Origin: Aminobacterium sp. MB27-C1
Lineage (GTDB): Bacteria > Synergistota > Synergistia > Synergistales > Aminobacteriaceae
Assembly: GCF_030908405.1 (NCBI RefSeq)
Contig: NZ_CP133089.1
Span: forward strand, 496,001 to 560,000
Reading direction: 5' to 3'
Length of the DNA stretch: 64,000 nucleotides
The position numbers and the translations under genes are program-made. This document shows, piece by piece, positions 26,937 to 35,726 of the stretch (position 1 is the first letter of the stretch; every line of letters begins with the position of its first letter). The notes beneath the pieces are model-generated. The model ran no database searches, was not told the origin of the DNA, and worked only from the letters and a program-made list of their open reading frames with translations.

Positions 26937-28670
26937 ATGCCAGACAATAAAAAAACTCGACGTCGCCCTAGACGGCAAAGAAAAAGTAACAATCTTAAGG
27001 TTTTTGCCCTTGGGGGACTCGGCGAAATTGGGAAAAATATGTACGTATTTCAATATAAAGATGACATTATCGTTGTCGATGCAGGATTGATGTTTCCAGA
27101 TGAGGAAATGCTTGGCATAGACTTCGTCATCCCTGATACATCGTACCTAGAAGAACATCGCGAAAATATAAAAGGTATTATTATTACTCATGGACATGAA
27201 GATCACATTGGCGCACTGCCCTTTATTTTACCTCGTCTTGACGTTCCTGTTTATGGAACGCGGCTGACTCTCGGTATGGTTAGGCATAAATTAAGAGAAA
27301 CAGCTTCGGGATATGCAGAAAAATTTGTAGAGGTAGAGACTGGAGCCCAAGTTACTCTTGGCGCCTTTACCGTGCAATTTGTTTCAGTTTGTCACTCTAT
27401 TCCCGATGGCGTCGGACTGGTAATACAAACTCCCCTAGGGACTATTGTGCATACAGGAGATTTTAAATTAGATCCCACTCCAATAGACGGACGTCTTACC
27501 GACTATGCTGCGTTTGCCGATGCAGGTGAAAAAGGTGTTCTTCTTATGCTTTCAGATTCGACGAATGCCGAAAAAAAAGGTTTTACATCTTCAGAATTTT
27601 TAATAGGAGGAACTCTCGATAAGGTTTTTCGATTACATCGAAATAAGCGCATTATTATAGCTGCATTTGCAAGCAACCTTCATCGAGTTCAGCAGGTAGC
27701 CGATGTAGCGAGTAGATTTAATAGAAAAATAGCTTTTATAGGCCGAAGTATGATCAATTACGTCGATTTGGCAAGGGAGCTAGGTTATCTATCCATTGAT
27801 GATAAGCTGATAATTCCCGCATCTGATGTCTATCAGTATGCTCCTAATCAAGTTGTTGTTATGACTACTGGAAGTCAGGGTGAGCCTTTTTCTGGCCTTG
27901 TCTTGATGAGTAAGGGAGAACATAAACAGATACAGTTGGGGGCAAAAGATGTAGTTGCCATATTTGCCACACCTATTCCAGGCAATGAAAAACTTGTAAG
28001 TAGCACCATAAATCGTCTTTTCGCCTGTGGATGCGAAGTTATTTATGAAGGAGACAAAGAAATTCACGTCTCTGGGCACGCTGCACGCGATGAATTGAGG
28101 TTAATGATCAATCTTGTAAAGCCGAAGTATTTTATTCCTATTCATGGAGAATATCGTCATCTCGTTCGTCATGCTCAACTTGCAGAGGAAATGGGAATTC
28201 CGTCAAAGCATACCTTTGTTATGCAGAACGGAGATGTACTTACTGTCTCTGAGCACAAAGCTCAAGTCCGTGATCATGTGACAGTTGGTCGAATCATGGT
28301 CGACGGTGTGGCTATGGGGGAATTGGAAGGTAGCATTATGAAAGAGCGTCGGGAATTAGCAGAAGATGGTCTGATTGTCGTTTCCGTTGTTGCAGATGTG
28401 AATTATAATCTTCTATCTGAGCCTTGCATTGAGAGCAGGGGATTCCTTCACATGGAAGATGCATCTAGTTTGCATAAAGATTTACTTTCATCTGTTAAGA
28501 AAGTTTTTGAGCATTTTGCTAAAAAGAATAAAGTTATAGATCAAGATACAATCGCATTACGAGTGAAAAGCCGGGTCCGCGAAACTATTCGTCGTCGTTA
28601 CGAACATTCTCGACCGATGATTCTTCCAATCATAACCATAGTAGAGGAGACACTTCATAATGAGCATTGA
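26937..28670 (+). CDS. rnj: Ribonuclease J
   Basis: Metallo-beta-lactamase and beta-CASP family nuclease with 5'-exonuclease and endonuclease activity, central to mRNA decay and rRNA maturation. The 577-aa protein has a basic N-terminal tail (KKTRRRPRRQRK). It carries zinc-site motifs IITHGHEDHIGALP and VHTGDFKLDPTP, beta-CASP blocks (FASNLHRVQQVADVA, MTTGSQGEPFSGL, VSGHAARDELRLM, PIHGEYRHLVRHA) and the RNase J C-terminal domain. The ATG follows AGGAGGTG. Its end overlaps uppP by 11 bases. Confidence 0.96.
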   Translation: MPDNKKTRRRPRRQRKSNNLKVFALGGLGEIGKNMYVFQYKDDIIVVDAGLMFPDEEMLGIDFVIPDTSYLEEHRENIKGIIITHGHEDHIGALPFILPRLDVPVYGTRLTLGMVRHKLRETASGYAEKFVEVETGAQVTLGAFTVQFVSVCHSIPDGVGLVIQTPLGTIVHTGDFKLDPTPIDGRLTDYAAFADAGEKGVLLMLSDSTNAEKKGFTSSEFLIGGTLDKVFRLHRNKRIIIAAFASNLHRVQQVADVASRFNRKIAFIGRSMINYVDLARELGYLSIDDKLIIPASDVYQYAPNQVVVMTTGSQGEPFSGLVLMSKGEHKQIQLGAKDVVAIFATPIPGNEKLVSSTINRLFACGCEVIYEGDKEIHVSGHAARDELRLMINLVKPKYFIPIHGEYRHLVRHAQLAEEMGIPSKHTFVMQNGDVLTVSEHKAQVRDHVTVGRIMVDGVAMGELEGSIMKERRELAEDGLIVVSVVADVNYNLLSEPCIESRGFLHMEDASSLHKDLLSSVKKVFEHFAKKNKVIDQDTIALRVKSRVRETIRRRYEHSRPMILPIITIVEETLHNEH

Positions 28671-29466
28671 ACCGCTTGTTTTAGGCATTGTGCAGGGATT
28701 GACTGAATTTCTTCCTGTAAGTAGTTCCGGTCATCTTGCTCTATTGCAAAATATTTGGGGAATAACAGATAACAACCTTACATTTGATCTGTTACTTCAC
28801 TTTAGTACGATGATAGCTACATTGTGTTTCTTTTGGAGGGATATATTTTCTCTCGCATGTGAATGGATAAGCGGTTTTCTCTCTGATGCTGGTCGACAGA
28901 CTCAAGGGTGGCGGTTCGGTTGGGCTGTAATCGTGGGAACGATAGCTACTGCTTTCATCGGCTTCCCACTAAAGCCTGTTGTGGAGCGATGGATGGGCGA
29001 ACCTCTTCTTATTGGAGTGTCTTTGCTTATGACTTCTTTTCTCCTCTTTTATGCTTCGAGGTTGCCACGTTCTTCATCGGAATTATCACTACGTTCTGGT
29101 CTTATTATAGGAATTGCGCAAGGATTTGCCGTCATTCCCGGGATTTCCCGTTCCGGATCAACTATTGTTACTGGACTAAAACGAGGATTGTCTCCTGAAG
29201 AAGCTTTTCGTTTTTCTTTTCTTCTCTCTTTACCAGCAATTTTAGGAGCGACTATTTTACAGCTACTTGATGTATCGGAGAGTGGATTTTCCCCTGCAAA
29301 TACGTTGCCTGATTTTTGGTATGGTGGAGTAGTTGCGGCCTTTATAACTGGTTATATGGCCCTTGTTTGGTTGCGGAGGATGGTGACATTGGGACGCTGG
29401 CGGATATTTGCACTATACTGTCTAATTCCTGCTAGCGTGAGTATAATATTTCATTTTTGGAGGTAG
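28660..29466 (+). CDS. uppP: Undecaprenyl-diphosphatase (BacA family)
   Basis: Inner-membrane phosphatase that recycles undecaprenyl diphosphate, the lipid carrier for peptidoglycan, O-antigen and other wall glycans. The 268-aa protein has about eight membrane segments. The two signature loops are present: LTEFLPVSSSGHLALLQ near the N-terminus and PGISRSGSTIVTGLKRGLS in the middle. The gene start overlaps the end of rnj. The carrier it regenerates would also be needed for the O-antigen ligase-like and CsaB pathways in this window. Confidence 0.96.
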   Translation: MSIEPLVLGIVQGLTEFLPVSSSGHLALLQNIWGITDNNLTFDLLLHFSTMIATLCFFWRDIFSLACEWISGFLSDAGRQTQGWRFGWAVIVGTIATAFIGFPLKPVVERWMGEPLLIGVSLLMTSFLLFYASRLPRSSSELSLRSGLIIGIAQGFAVIPGISRSGSTIVTGLKRGLSPEEAFRFSFLLSLPAILGATILQLLDVSESGFSPANTLPDFWYGGVVAAFITGYMALVWLRRMVTLGRWRIFALYCLIPASVSIIFHFWR

Positions 29467-29472
29467 ATAGAG

Positions 29473-29721
29473 GTGGCCGTGGGAAAAACTTTTTCTGTTC
29501 GTTGGTGGATGCTTGTCGTTGCTATTGTTATTGGAACCCTTATCGGTTTTTATTTGCAGCGTTTTGTCCCTACGGCTCCGTATTTTCGCAACATTGTGTC
29601 TGTAGGGTTCAACTTCCAGGATTTTAATTTGCTCGTAGTTGATTTTGGCTTGAAATTTTATCTTCATGTAAATTTGGGAACACTGATCGGAGGCATTGTA
29701 GGATTGTGGCTTGCACGGTAA
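29473..29721 (+). CDS. DUF4321 small membrane protein
   Basis: An 82-aa protein with two hydrophobic segments, WWMLVVAIVIGTLIGFYL near the start and LGTLIGGIVGLWLA at the end. The short middle FQDFNLLVVDFGLKFYLHVN resembles the DUF4321 family of unknown function. GTG 29473 follows GGAGG by nine bases; GTG 29479 is an alternative. In several Gram-positive genomes such a gene lies next to maf, as here, where the two overlap by 16 bases. No role can be stated from sequence. Confidence 0.75.
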   Translation: MAVGKTFSVRWWMLVVAIVIGTLIGFYLQRFVPTAPYFRNIVSVGFNFQDFNLLVVDFGLKFYLHVNLGTLIGGIVGLWLAR

Positions 29722-30311
29722 ATAAAAAGATTATTTTGGCTTCGGGAAGCCCTAGACGAAAAGAACTTTTAGAATCTTTAGGGTGGTCTTTTGATGTTAT
29801 TGTTTCAAATATTGATGAAGAATTATTGGCTGGAGAGGCTCCTCCCGATATGGTTAAACGTTTGGCTATAGAAAAGGCTAGGGCCGTTGCCGTAAATTTT
29901 CCAGATGCCTATGTTATTGGTTCAGATACCAGCGTTGTTATAGAAAAGAAGGTATTAGGCAAGCCAGAAAATAAGAAAGAATCGATAGAGATGTTGAAAT
30001 TACTCAACGGAAGAACACATTACGTTTATTCGGGAGTTGCTCTTTGCTTTGGCGATAATGTTTTCTCAGATTTTGACTCTACTGAAGTAACCTTTCGGTA
30101 CTTAAATGAAGAAGCTCTCTTTGCTTACGTTGAAAGCGGAGAGGGACTTGATAAAGCAGGATCATATGCTATACAAGGTCTTGGTTCTCTTCTTGTTGAG
30201 TCTATTCGTGGTTGTTATTTTAATGTTGTAGGTTTACCGTTATATTCTTTAAGTTGTCTTTTTGAAAAAGCCGGAATTTCCCTGGCTGATCAATGGAGGA
30301 TGAGGAGTTAA
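29706..30311 (+). CDS. maf: Maf nucleotide pyrophosphatase
   Basis: House-cleaning nucleoside triphosphate pyrophosphatase that hydrolyses non-canonical or modified nucleotides (dTTP/UTP-type in many Maf proteins) and has been linked to septum control. The 201-aa sequence has the diagnostic ILASGSPRRKELLE, IGSDTSVVIEKKVLGKPENKKESIEML and YSGVALCF. The C-terminal DKAGSYAIQGLG block is also present. The GTG start at 29706 lies inside the upstream gene. The stop overlaps the next gene (TAATG). Confidence 0.95.
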   Translation: MACTVNKKIILASGSPRRKELLESLGWSFDVIVSNIDEELLAGEAPPDMVKRLAIEKARAVAVNFPDAYVIGSDTSVVIEKKVLGKPENKKESIEMLKLLNGRTHYVYSGVALCFGDNVFSDFDSTEVTFRYLNEEALFAYVESGEGLDKAGSYAIQGLGSLLVESIRGCYFNVVGLPLYSLSCLFEKAGISLADQWRMRS

Positions 30312-32230
30312 TGAAATTTAAGAAAGGGTATTTTACTCTGTTTATCTTAACGCTAACACTAATCAGTGCTGGCTTGGCCCTTGTTCCTCGCTGGAATGCG
30401 GAAAAAGAGCATAGGAATACTGCTATTATCATTGAGTATAGAGATGTACTTTCTTTGGCAAAGAAGAGTAACGAGAAGGCAGATATTGTTTTTGACAGAC
30501 TCCGCCAAGCGGGGGTTTCAGGCCTTATTGTCTCTGAAACTATTGGTAAAGACCTTTCTTCAGGGTTGCTTCCCATTTATTATGGCACAGTAGCGGATCT
30601 TCCAGATGATCTAGGAAAAGGAATTAATGAGCCTTACGGTTCTGCTGCATTGTGGATTCCTTCAAACCTTATGGAATCGGAATGGTATGATACAGCCTTG
30701 CAGACTCGTTTCCCGAATAGCCATAGATATGTAAAAGAAGAGGGAGTAGTTTATGTGCTTCCTCATACCTTGGATGAACTATTAGAGACAGGGGTTTTGC
30801 CTGATTTTTCAGGACTTCTCTTTGCATTATCTACGGGAACGCCGGTAATGTACCGAGTTGCTCCAGTTACTCCTTCCGATACACAAAGCGAGATGACGTT
30901 ACTTGAAGCGTTGCTTGACGATTTCTCTTCTGTTATACGTGTTATCTCTCCTTCCGGACTTTTTGCAGCTGGATATCCCAACTTAAAACCTCTATCTCAT
31001 GTTTTAAAAGAGGCGGGAATTCCTGTAGCGATGGTTGAATTTTCAAGACAATTCGGAGCACCTCAGTTAAATTGGTTGATGTACCCGAATTTGCTTTCAC
31101 TTCATAGTGTTACAACCGAAGAGATCATAAGTCGTAATATATCTCGACACACACTTTATGAGCGAATGCTTCGAGCGGCAAAAGAGCGAAGCGTGCGCTT
31201 ATTGCTTATGCGTCCTTCTGTGATTGAAGCGGCAGAAGACCCTCTTTTAGTCTTCGAAAAAGAGATTCAGCGCTTATCACAAGGTTTATCAGATCAGGGG
31301 ATCACTCTTCAATGGCCTGAACCTCTTTCAGAATGGAAAATGTCTTTCTTCGGGGCAGTGGCATGTTCTTTCATTTTCCTTTTGACCATTGCTCTACTAG
31401 CTGATCGTTTTGAACTTCTTAATTTGACATCAGTAAATCTTTCTCAGACGATTGCCTTTATAGTTATTAGCGTTTTTCTTGCTATAGGTGTCTGGAAAGT
31501 TTTATTTATAGCCCGTATTGTTGCAGCTTTTACTGCTGGCCTTCTTGCTTCTGAAGCGTGCCTTATGGCGTTGGAGCAGTGGAGAAAGCCTTTACGGGGG
31601 CTGATCTTCAGTTTCCTTGTCGCCCTCATTGGTGGGCTTGCCATAGCAGCTCTATTTAGTTATCCCATTTATACGTTGCGGCTTAGAACCTTTTCCGGAG
31701 TGAAATTAACACTCTTTTTACCCTTGATAATTGTGCTTATTCATGACTTGCGACGGCGGGTGCATCCAGAATCTCTAGGTCAGGTTCTTGCAAGACCTCC
31801 TCTTTGGGGAGAACTCGCTCTTATTGGAGGACTGCTTGCTGCTGCTGCTATTGTTCTATTACGAAGTGGTAATGCTCAATTTGTGCCAGGATGGGAAGTT
31901 GCCGTTCGCGATACTCTTGAGAGAATTCTTGTTGCTCGTCCGCGTAATAAAGAGCTTTTCGCAGGGTATCCTGCACTTTTGCTTTGGTTTTATTTTAGAA
32001 GAAGTCAGCTTTGGGGACGATACCGTGAAATTTTTAGATTGGCATCGACGTTAGCTTTCTCTTCCCTTGTTAATAGCTTCTGCCATTTCCATACGCCTTT
32101 GTATTTCATTCTCTGGAGAGAATTTAATGGCTGGTGGTCTGGTATTTTGCTTGGTGTATTCTTCCTTGTGGTGTTTCATTACGTTCTTCGGCCTCTGTGG
32201 AATCGTTGGCGAGGAGTGATTTGGGATTGA
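30311..32230 (+). CDS. DUF5693 polytopic membrane protein
   Basis: A 639-aa protein. One N-terminal membrane segment (YFTLFILTLTLISAGLALVP) is followed by a large extracytoplasmic domain (about 35-340). In that domain alternating beta-alpha elements resemble a TIM-like fold (RLRQAGVSGLIVSE, LPHTLDELLETGVLP, VIRVISPSGLFAAGYPN). Seven or eight closely spaced membrane helices follow (about 350-635). The layout matches DUF5693, a family of unknown function. The start overlaps the maf stop, and the stop overlaps the csaB start (TTGA), so it is translationally coupled to csaB. A role in moving or modifying the lipid-linked wall polymer that CsaB pyruvylates is inferred from this coupling only. Confidence 0.85.
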   Translation: MKFKKGYFTLFILTLTLISAGLALVPRWNAEKEHRNTAIIIEYRDVLSLAKKSNEKADIVFDRLRQAGVSGLIVSETIGKDLSSGLLPIYYGTVADLPDDLGKGINEPYGSAALWIPSNLMESEWYDTALQTRFPNSHRYVKEEGVVYVLPHTLDELLETGVLPDFSGLLFALSTGTPVMYRVAPVTPSDTQSEMTLLEALLDDFSSVIRVISPSGLFAAGYPNLKPLSHVLKEAGIPVAMVEFSRQFGAPQLNWLMYPNLLSLHSVTTEEIISRNISRHTLYERMLRAAKERSVRLLLMRPSVIEAAEDPLLVFEKEIQRLSQGLSDQGITLQWPEPLSEWKMSFFGAVACSFIFLLTIALLADRFELLNLTSVNLSQTIAFIVISVFLAIGVWKVLFIARIVAAFTAGLLASEACLMALEQWRKPLRGLIFSFLVALIGGLAIAALFSYPIYTLRLRTFSGVKLTLFLPLIIVLIHDLRRRVHPESLGQVLARPPLWGELALIGGLLAAAAIVLLRSGNAQFVPGWEVAVRDTLERILVARPRNKELFAGYPALLLWFYFRRSQLWGRYREIFRLASTLAFSSLVNSFCHFHTPLYFILWREFNGWWSGILLGVFFLVVFHYVLRPLWNRWRGVIWD

Positions 32231-33243
32231 GTCGATATCGCCCCTTTAAGGTAGCCATTGCTGGCTATTATGGATTTAAAAACTTAGGCGATGAACTTTT
32301 AGCAGCGTCTCTTATTGCGTCACTTGAAAAATCCGGAGTGGCAAAAAGTGAAATGGTTGTATTGTCTAATTCTCCTGAAGAAAGCAGAATGTCATTTGGA
32401 ACTCATGCTGTTAATAGATGGAATTTACGCGACGTTATGCAGACTTTATCCCGTTCGGAAACCTTGATTTTCGGTGGGGGTGGGCTTTTTCAAGACACGA
32501 CAAGCCTCCGTTCATGTTTATACTATTGGGGGCTACTTCGTATGGCGAAAATAGCCGGATGTCGTTCTGCAGCATTAGCCCAATCAATTGGTCCCTTTCG
32601 TTCCCGAACAGGGGAAATTTTAGCTCGTAATGGCTTATCTCTTTGTGAAATCAGAACGGTTCGTGACCAGAGATCGCTAAATTTGCTTCATAAATGGAAA
32701 CTTGAAGGCGATCTTGTTTTTGATCTTGTTATGGGACTCCCTATTCGCGAGAATTATGATAAGCCTAAAGTGTTGCTTGTTAATATTCGACCATGGGAAG
32801 GGGATTTGGCTGTTAAAACGGCCAAGGCAGCGGCAAAGTATGCTAGAGAGCATTCTCTTCCGATCATAGGTGTAGGCATGGCTCCAGAAGATGAAAAGCT
32901 TTTACGCTCTTTTTCTGCAACAGAACTTTTGCCCTGTCAGGAAGTTCGGCTTGTTCGAAATTTACGTGATATTGAAGACGTTTGGCAGTTAGGTGGATTA
33001 GCTATGGGTATGCGGCTGCATTTTTGTATGATTTCACTGCTCTCAGGATGTCCTCTCGTTGCCGTTCCATACGATCCCAAAGTGGAAGCATTCGCGCAAG
33101 AATGGGAAATCCCTCTTTTCCCACAAGGCGATTTACCTCCTTTGCCGTGGCCGTATCCTTGTGGCGAAAAATTAAAACGTGCGCGCAAAAAATGTGATGA
33201 ATCCGTAAGAAGAGCCTGGAAGGAGTTGAACTCTCATGAATAG
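32227..33243 (+). CDS. csaB: Polysaccharide pyruvyl transferase CsaB
   Basis: Adds pyruvate ketals to a peptidoglycan-linked secondary polymer; in Gram-positives this modification is the ligand of SLH domains. The N-terminal VAIAGYYGFKNLGDELLAASLI and LIFGGGGLFQDTTSLRSCLYYWG are the CsaB signature. Later blocks are ALAQSIGPFRS, TVRDQRSLNLL and GMRLHFCMISLLSGCPLVAVPYDPK. I chose TTG 32227 because it overlaps the upstream stop and follows GAGGAG by ten bases; TTG 32221 is an alternative, and longer in-frame starts lie wholly inside the upstream gene. The product is 338 aa. The SLH porin at 9782 is an obvious beneficiary. The 3' end overlaps the transketolase gene by eight bases. Confidence 0.92.
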   Translation: MSRYRPFKVAIAGYYGFKNLGDELLAASLIASLEKSGVAKSEMVVLSNSPEESRMSFGTHAVNRWNLRDVMQTLSRSETLIFGGGGLFQDTTSLRSCLYYWGLLRMAKIAGCRSAALAQSIGPFRSRTGEILARNGLSLCEIRTVRDQRSLNLLHKWKLEGDLVFDLVMGLPIRENYDKPKVLLVNIRPWEGDLAVKTAKAAAKYAREHSLPIIGVGMAPEDEKLLRSFSATELLPCQEVRLVRNLRDIEDVWQLGGLAMGMRLHFCMISLLSGCPLVAVPYDPKVEAFAQEWEIPLFPQGDLPPLPWPYPCGEKLKRARKKCDESVRRAWKELNSHE

Positions 33244-34075
33244 AATTCCTGAGAATGAAGTAAAAGTTCTCGAAGAGGCTGCTGCTTCAATTCGAAAGGA
33301 TGTTGTTCGCATGATTGGAGTGGCGCGTTCTGGCCATCTTGCCTCTTCTCTTTCGATAGTAGAAATCATGGCTTGGCTCTATTGGAAAGTCCTTAATATA
33401 CGTCCAGAAGATCCTAATTGGGAGGAAAGAGACAGAGTTGTCTTAAGCAAGGGACATGGATGCCCGGCCCTTTATTCCGCTCTTGCGAACAGAGGTTTTT
33501 TTACACGAGATGAACTATGGAATTATAGGCGTCTTGGAGCTATGCTGCAGGGACATCCTTTGGTGAGCCGTACACCTGGAATAGATGCTTCCAGTGGCTC
33601 TTTAGGGATGGGGTTGGGAATATCTAACGGCCTTGCCCTTGGGATGCGACTTAAGGGATTTCAGGGTAGAGTCTATTGCATTACTGGAGATGGTGAACTT
33701 CAGGAAGGGGCAATCTGGGAATCTGCCATGACATCTTCCCACTATAAGCTTGACAACGTTGTAATGATTATTGATCGAAACGATATGCAAATGGAAGGCT
33801 CAGTTGAAAAAGTTATGTCGATTGAACCATTAGAAGCAAAACTGCAATCCTTTGGATGGGAAGTTTGCATGGCTGATGGGCATGATTTTCCTAGTTTGGA
33901 TAACGCCCTATCCTTGAGGGTCTCTGGTAAACCATTGGCCATTATTGCTAAAACAATTATCGGAAAAGGCGTTTCCTTTTTAGAGGGACGACAACATGAG
34001 CCATCTGTTGTCCTTACCCGTGATCTTGTAGACAAAGCTCTTAGAGAACTTGATTCAGGGGGATTATTATTATGA
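33236..34075 (+). CDS. Transketolase, N-terminal subunit
   Basis: The thiamine-diphosphate-binding half of a split transketolase, which transfers two-carbon units between sugar phosphates in the pentose phosphate pathway. The 279 aa show SGHLASSLSIVEIMAWLYW, DRVVLSKGHGCPALYSALA, GSLGMGLGISNGLALGMRLK and the ThDP/Mg motif ITGDGELQEGAIWESAM. AAGGAG precedes the ATG. It overlaps the C-terminal subunit by four bases, so both halves should be made in equal amounts. Two-gene transketolases are common in anaerobes and archaea. Confidence 0.95.
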   Translation: MNRIPENEVKVLEEAAASIRKDVVRMIGVARSGHLASSLSIVEIMAWLYWKVLNIRPEDPNWEERDRVVLSKGHGCPALYSALANRGFFTRDELWNYRRLGAMLQGHPLVSRTPGIDASSGSLGMGLGISNGLALGMRLKGFQGRVYCITGDGELQEGAIWESAMTSSHYKLDNVVMIIDRNDMQMEGSVEKVMSIEPLEAKLQSFGWEVCMADGHDFPSLDNALSLRVSGKPLAIIAKTIIGKGVSFLEGRQHEPSVVLTRDLVDKALRELDSGGLLL

Positions 34076-35028
34076 CAACTGATGAGACGAAAAAGAGTAC
34101 TCGTGATGCCTATGGAGCTGCACTTACAGAATTGGCTACTTTATATGACGACATAGTTGTAATAGATGGGGATGTCGGATCTTCAACTCGAAGTGTCGCC
34201 TTCCGTAATTTGCACCCTGACCGATATTTTGATCTGGGAATAGCTGAACAGGACATGATTCTCACATCTGCCGGATTAAGTCTCGCCAATTTTCGTGTTT
34301 TTGTCTCTTCCTTAGCATCTTTCCTTGTGGGGCGTGCTTATGATGAAATTCGTGAAACCATTGCTATTCCAGGCTTGCCTGTAAAACTTATTGCTACCCA
34401 TGGAGGAGTAACTGTCGGAGAAGACGGAGCAACTCACCAAATGCTTGAGGACATAGCATTGATGAGAGCTTTACCTGGAATGGGAGTTCTTGTTCCTTCA
34501 GATTACAATTCTGCTCTTACGTTGATCAAAATAGCGGCTGAATGTACCAAGCCTGTTTATGTGCGTTTAGGACGGCCGGAACAGCCACTTCTTTATGAAA
34601 ATAATGATACTGATTTTACGCTTGGTGGCGGCAGAGTTTTAAAAGAAGGAACAGAAGTGACCATATGTGCGTGTGGTATTATGGTTCATGAAGCATTAAA
34701 GGCATCAAAAATACTTGCGCAGCAAGACTTATGCGCAGAAGTTATTGATTGTTATAGTGTCAGTCCATTACCAGCTCAGCAAATTCTTGAATCTATTCAT
34801 CGTACGGGTTGCTGCGTTGTTGCCGAAGAACATTTGCTTCATGGTGGATTAGGAGAAGCTATTGCAAGTCTTGTTTGTCGCAGTTATCCTGTACCAGTTA
34901 AATTTGTGGCTGTAGATAATAAATTCGGTCAGAGTGGAACGGCAGAAGAATTACAAGAATATTACGGGCTCACATCGAGCCAGATTGTGAGTGCTGCAGT
35001 ACAGGTTTGGACGATGCGCAGGAGGTAA
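34072..35028 (+). CDS. Transketolase, C-terminal subunit
   Basis: The pyrimidine-binding and C-terminal half of the split transketolase, 318 aa. Features are DAYGAALTELA, VVIDGDVGSSTR, DLGIAEQDMILTSAGLSLA, THGGVTVGEDGATHQMLEDIALMRALPGM (given here only as motif positions about 107-135), and a C-terminal transketolase domain with VAEEHLLHGGLGEAIA. The invariant glutamate that activates ThDP lies in GIAEQD. It is coupled to the N-terminal subunit by an ATGA overlap and followed two bases later by ftsE. Confidence 0.95.
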   Translation: MTTDETKKSTRDAYGAALTELATLYDDIVVIDGDVGSSTRSVAFRNLHPDRYFDLGIAEQDMILTSAGLSLANFRVFVSSLASFLVGRAYDEIRETIAIPGLPVKLIATHGGVTVGEDGATHQMLEDIALMRALPGMGVLVPSDYNSALTLIKIAAECTKPVYVRLGRPEQPLLYENNDTDFTLGGGRVLKEGTEVTICACGIMVHEALKASKILAQQDLCAEVIDCYSVSPLPAQQILESIHRTGCCVVAEEHLLHGGLGEAIASLVCRSYPVPVKFVAVDNKFGQSGTAEELQEYYGLTSSQIVSAAVQVWTMRRR

Positions 35029-35030
35029 AA

Positions 35031-35726
35031 ATGGATATACGCCTGGCAGGAGTCACTAAAATTTTTCAACCAGACATTACAGCTTTAGAAGACGTCTACC
35101 TTGATATTAAGCAAGGAGAGTTTCTTTATCTCGTAGGAACGACTGGATCGGGCAAAACAACTCTCATGAGGCTTATTACACGAGAACTCGTTCAAACACG
35201 AGGTCAAGTTACTGTAGGAGGACGTAACTTAAGGAAAATCAGACCTTCAGAATTACCGTATTATCGTAGAGATATAGGAGTTGTCTTTCAGGATTTTAAG
35301 CTTCTTCCCAATCTAACTGCGTGGGAAAACGTTGCTTTCGTTCTTGAGTCCATGGCGATGCCGCCTCGAATGGTAGAGAAGCGTACCAATGATGTAATAG
35401 ACCAGGTCGGTTTGTGGCGTCGACGTTTTTTGTATCCCCCGCAACTTTCAGGAGGAGAACAACAGCGAGTAGCTATTGCTCGCGCTATGGCTAATTCCCC
35501 ATCCATTTTTATTGCTGATGAGCCCACCGGTAACTTGGACGTTCATACTGCAGAAGATATTATGCGTCTTTTGATATCGCTCAATACTGCAGGGGCAACA
35601 GTTCTTATGGCGACGCATGATCAATACCTCGTAGACGCTTACAGACAAAGAGTTGTAGAGCTTCATGAGGGACGTATTGTTCGGGATGAAGAAAAGGGGA
35701 GGTATCTTATTGATGGCGAGCTTTAG
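35031..35726 (+). CDS. ftsE: Cell division ATP-binding protein FtsE
   Basis: ABC-type ATPase that works with FtsX at the division site to switch on peptidoglycan hydrolases. The 231-aa protein has Walker [17 protein letters not shown], a FtsE-like Q-loop region [23 protein letters not shown] signature [16 protein letters not shown], Walker [13 protein letters not shown] and the switch histidine in LMATHDQ. I chose ATG 35031 because GGAGG lies just upstream; an earlier in-frame ATG at 35007 lies within the transketolase gene. ftsX overlaps the end by 14 bases. Confidence 0.95.
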   Translation: MDIRLAGVTKIFQPDITALEDVYLDIKQGEFLYLVGTTGSGKTTLMRLITRELVQTRGQVTVGGRNLRKIRPSELPYYRRDIGVVFQDFKLLPNLTAWENVAFVLESMAMPPRMVEKRTNDVIDQVGLWRRRFLYPPQLSGGEQQRVAIARAMANSPSIFIADEPTGNLDVHTAEDIMRLLISLNTAGATVLMATHDQYLVDAYRQRVVELHEGRIVRDEEKGRYLIDGEL

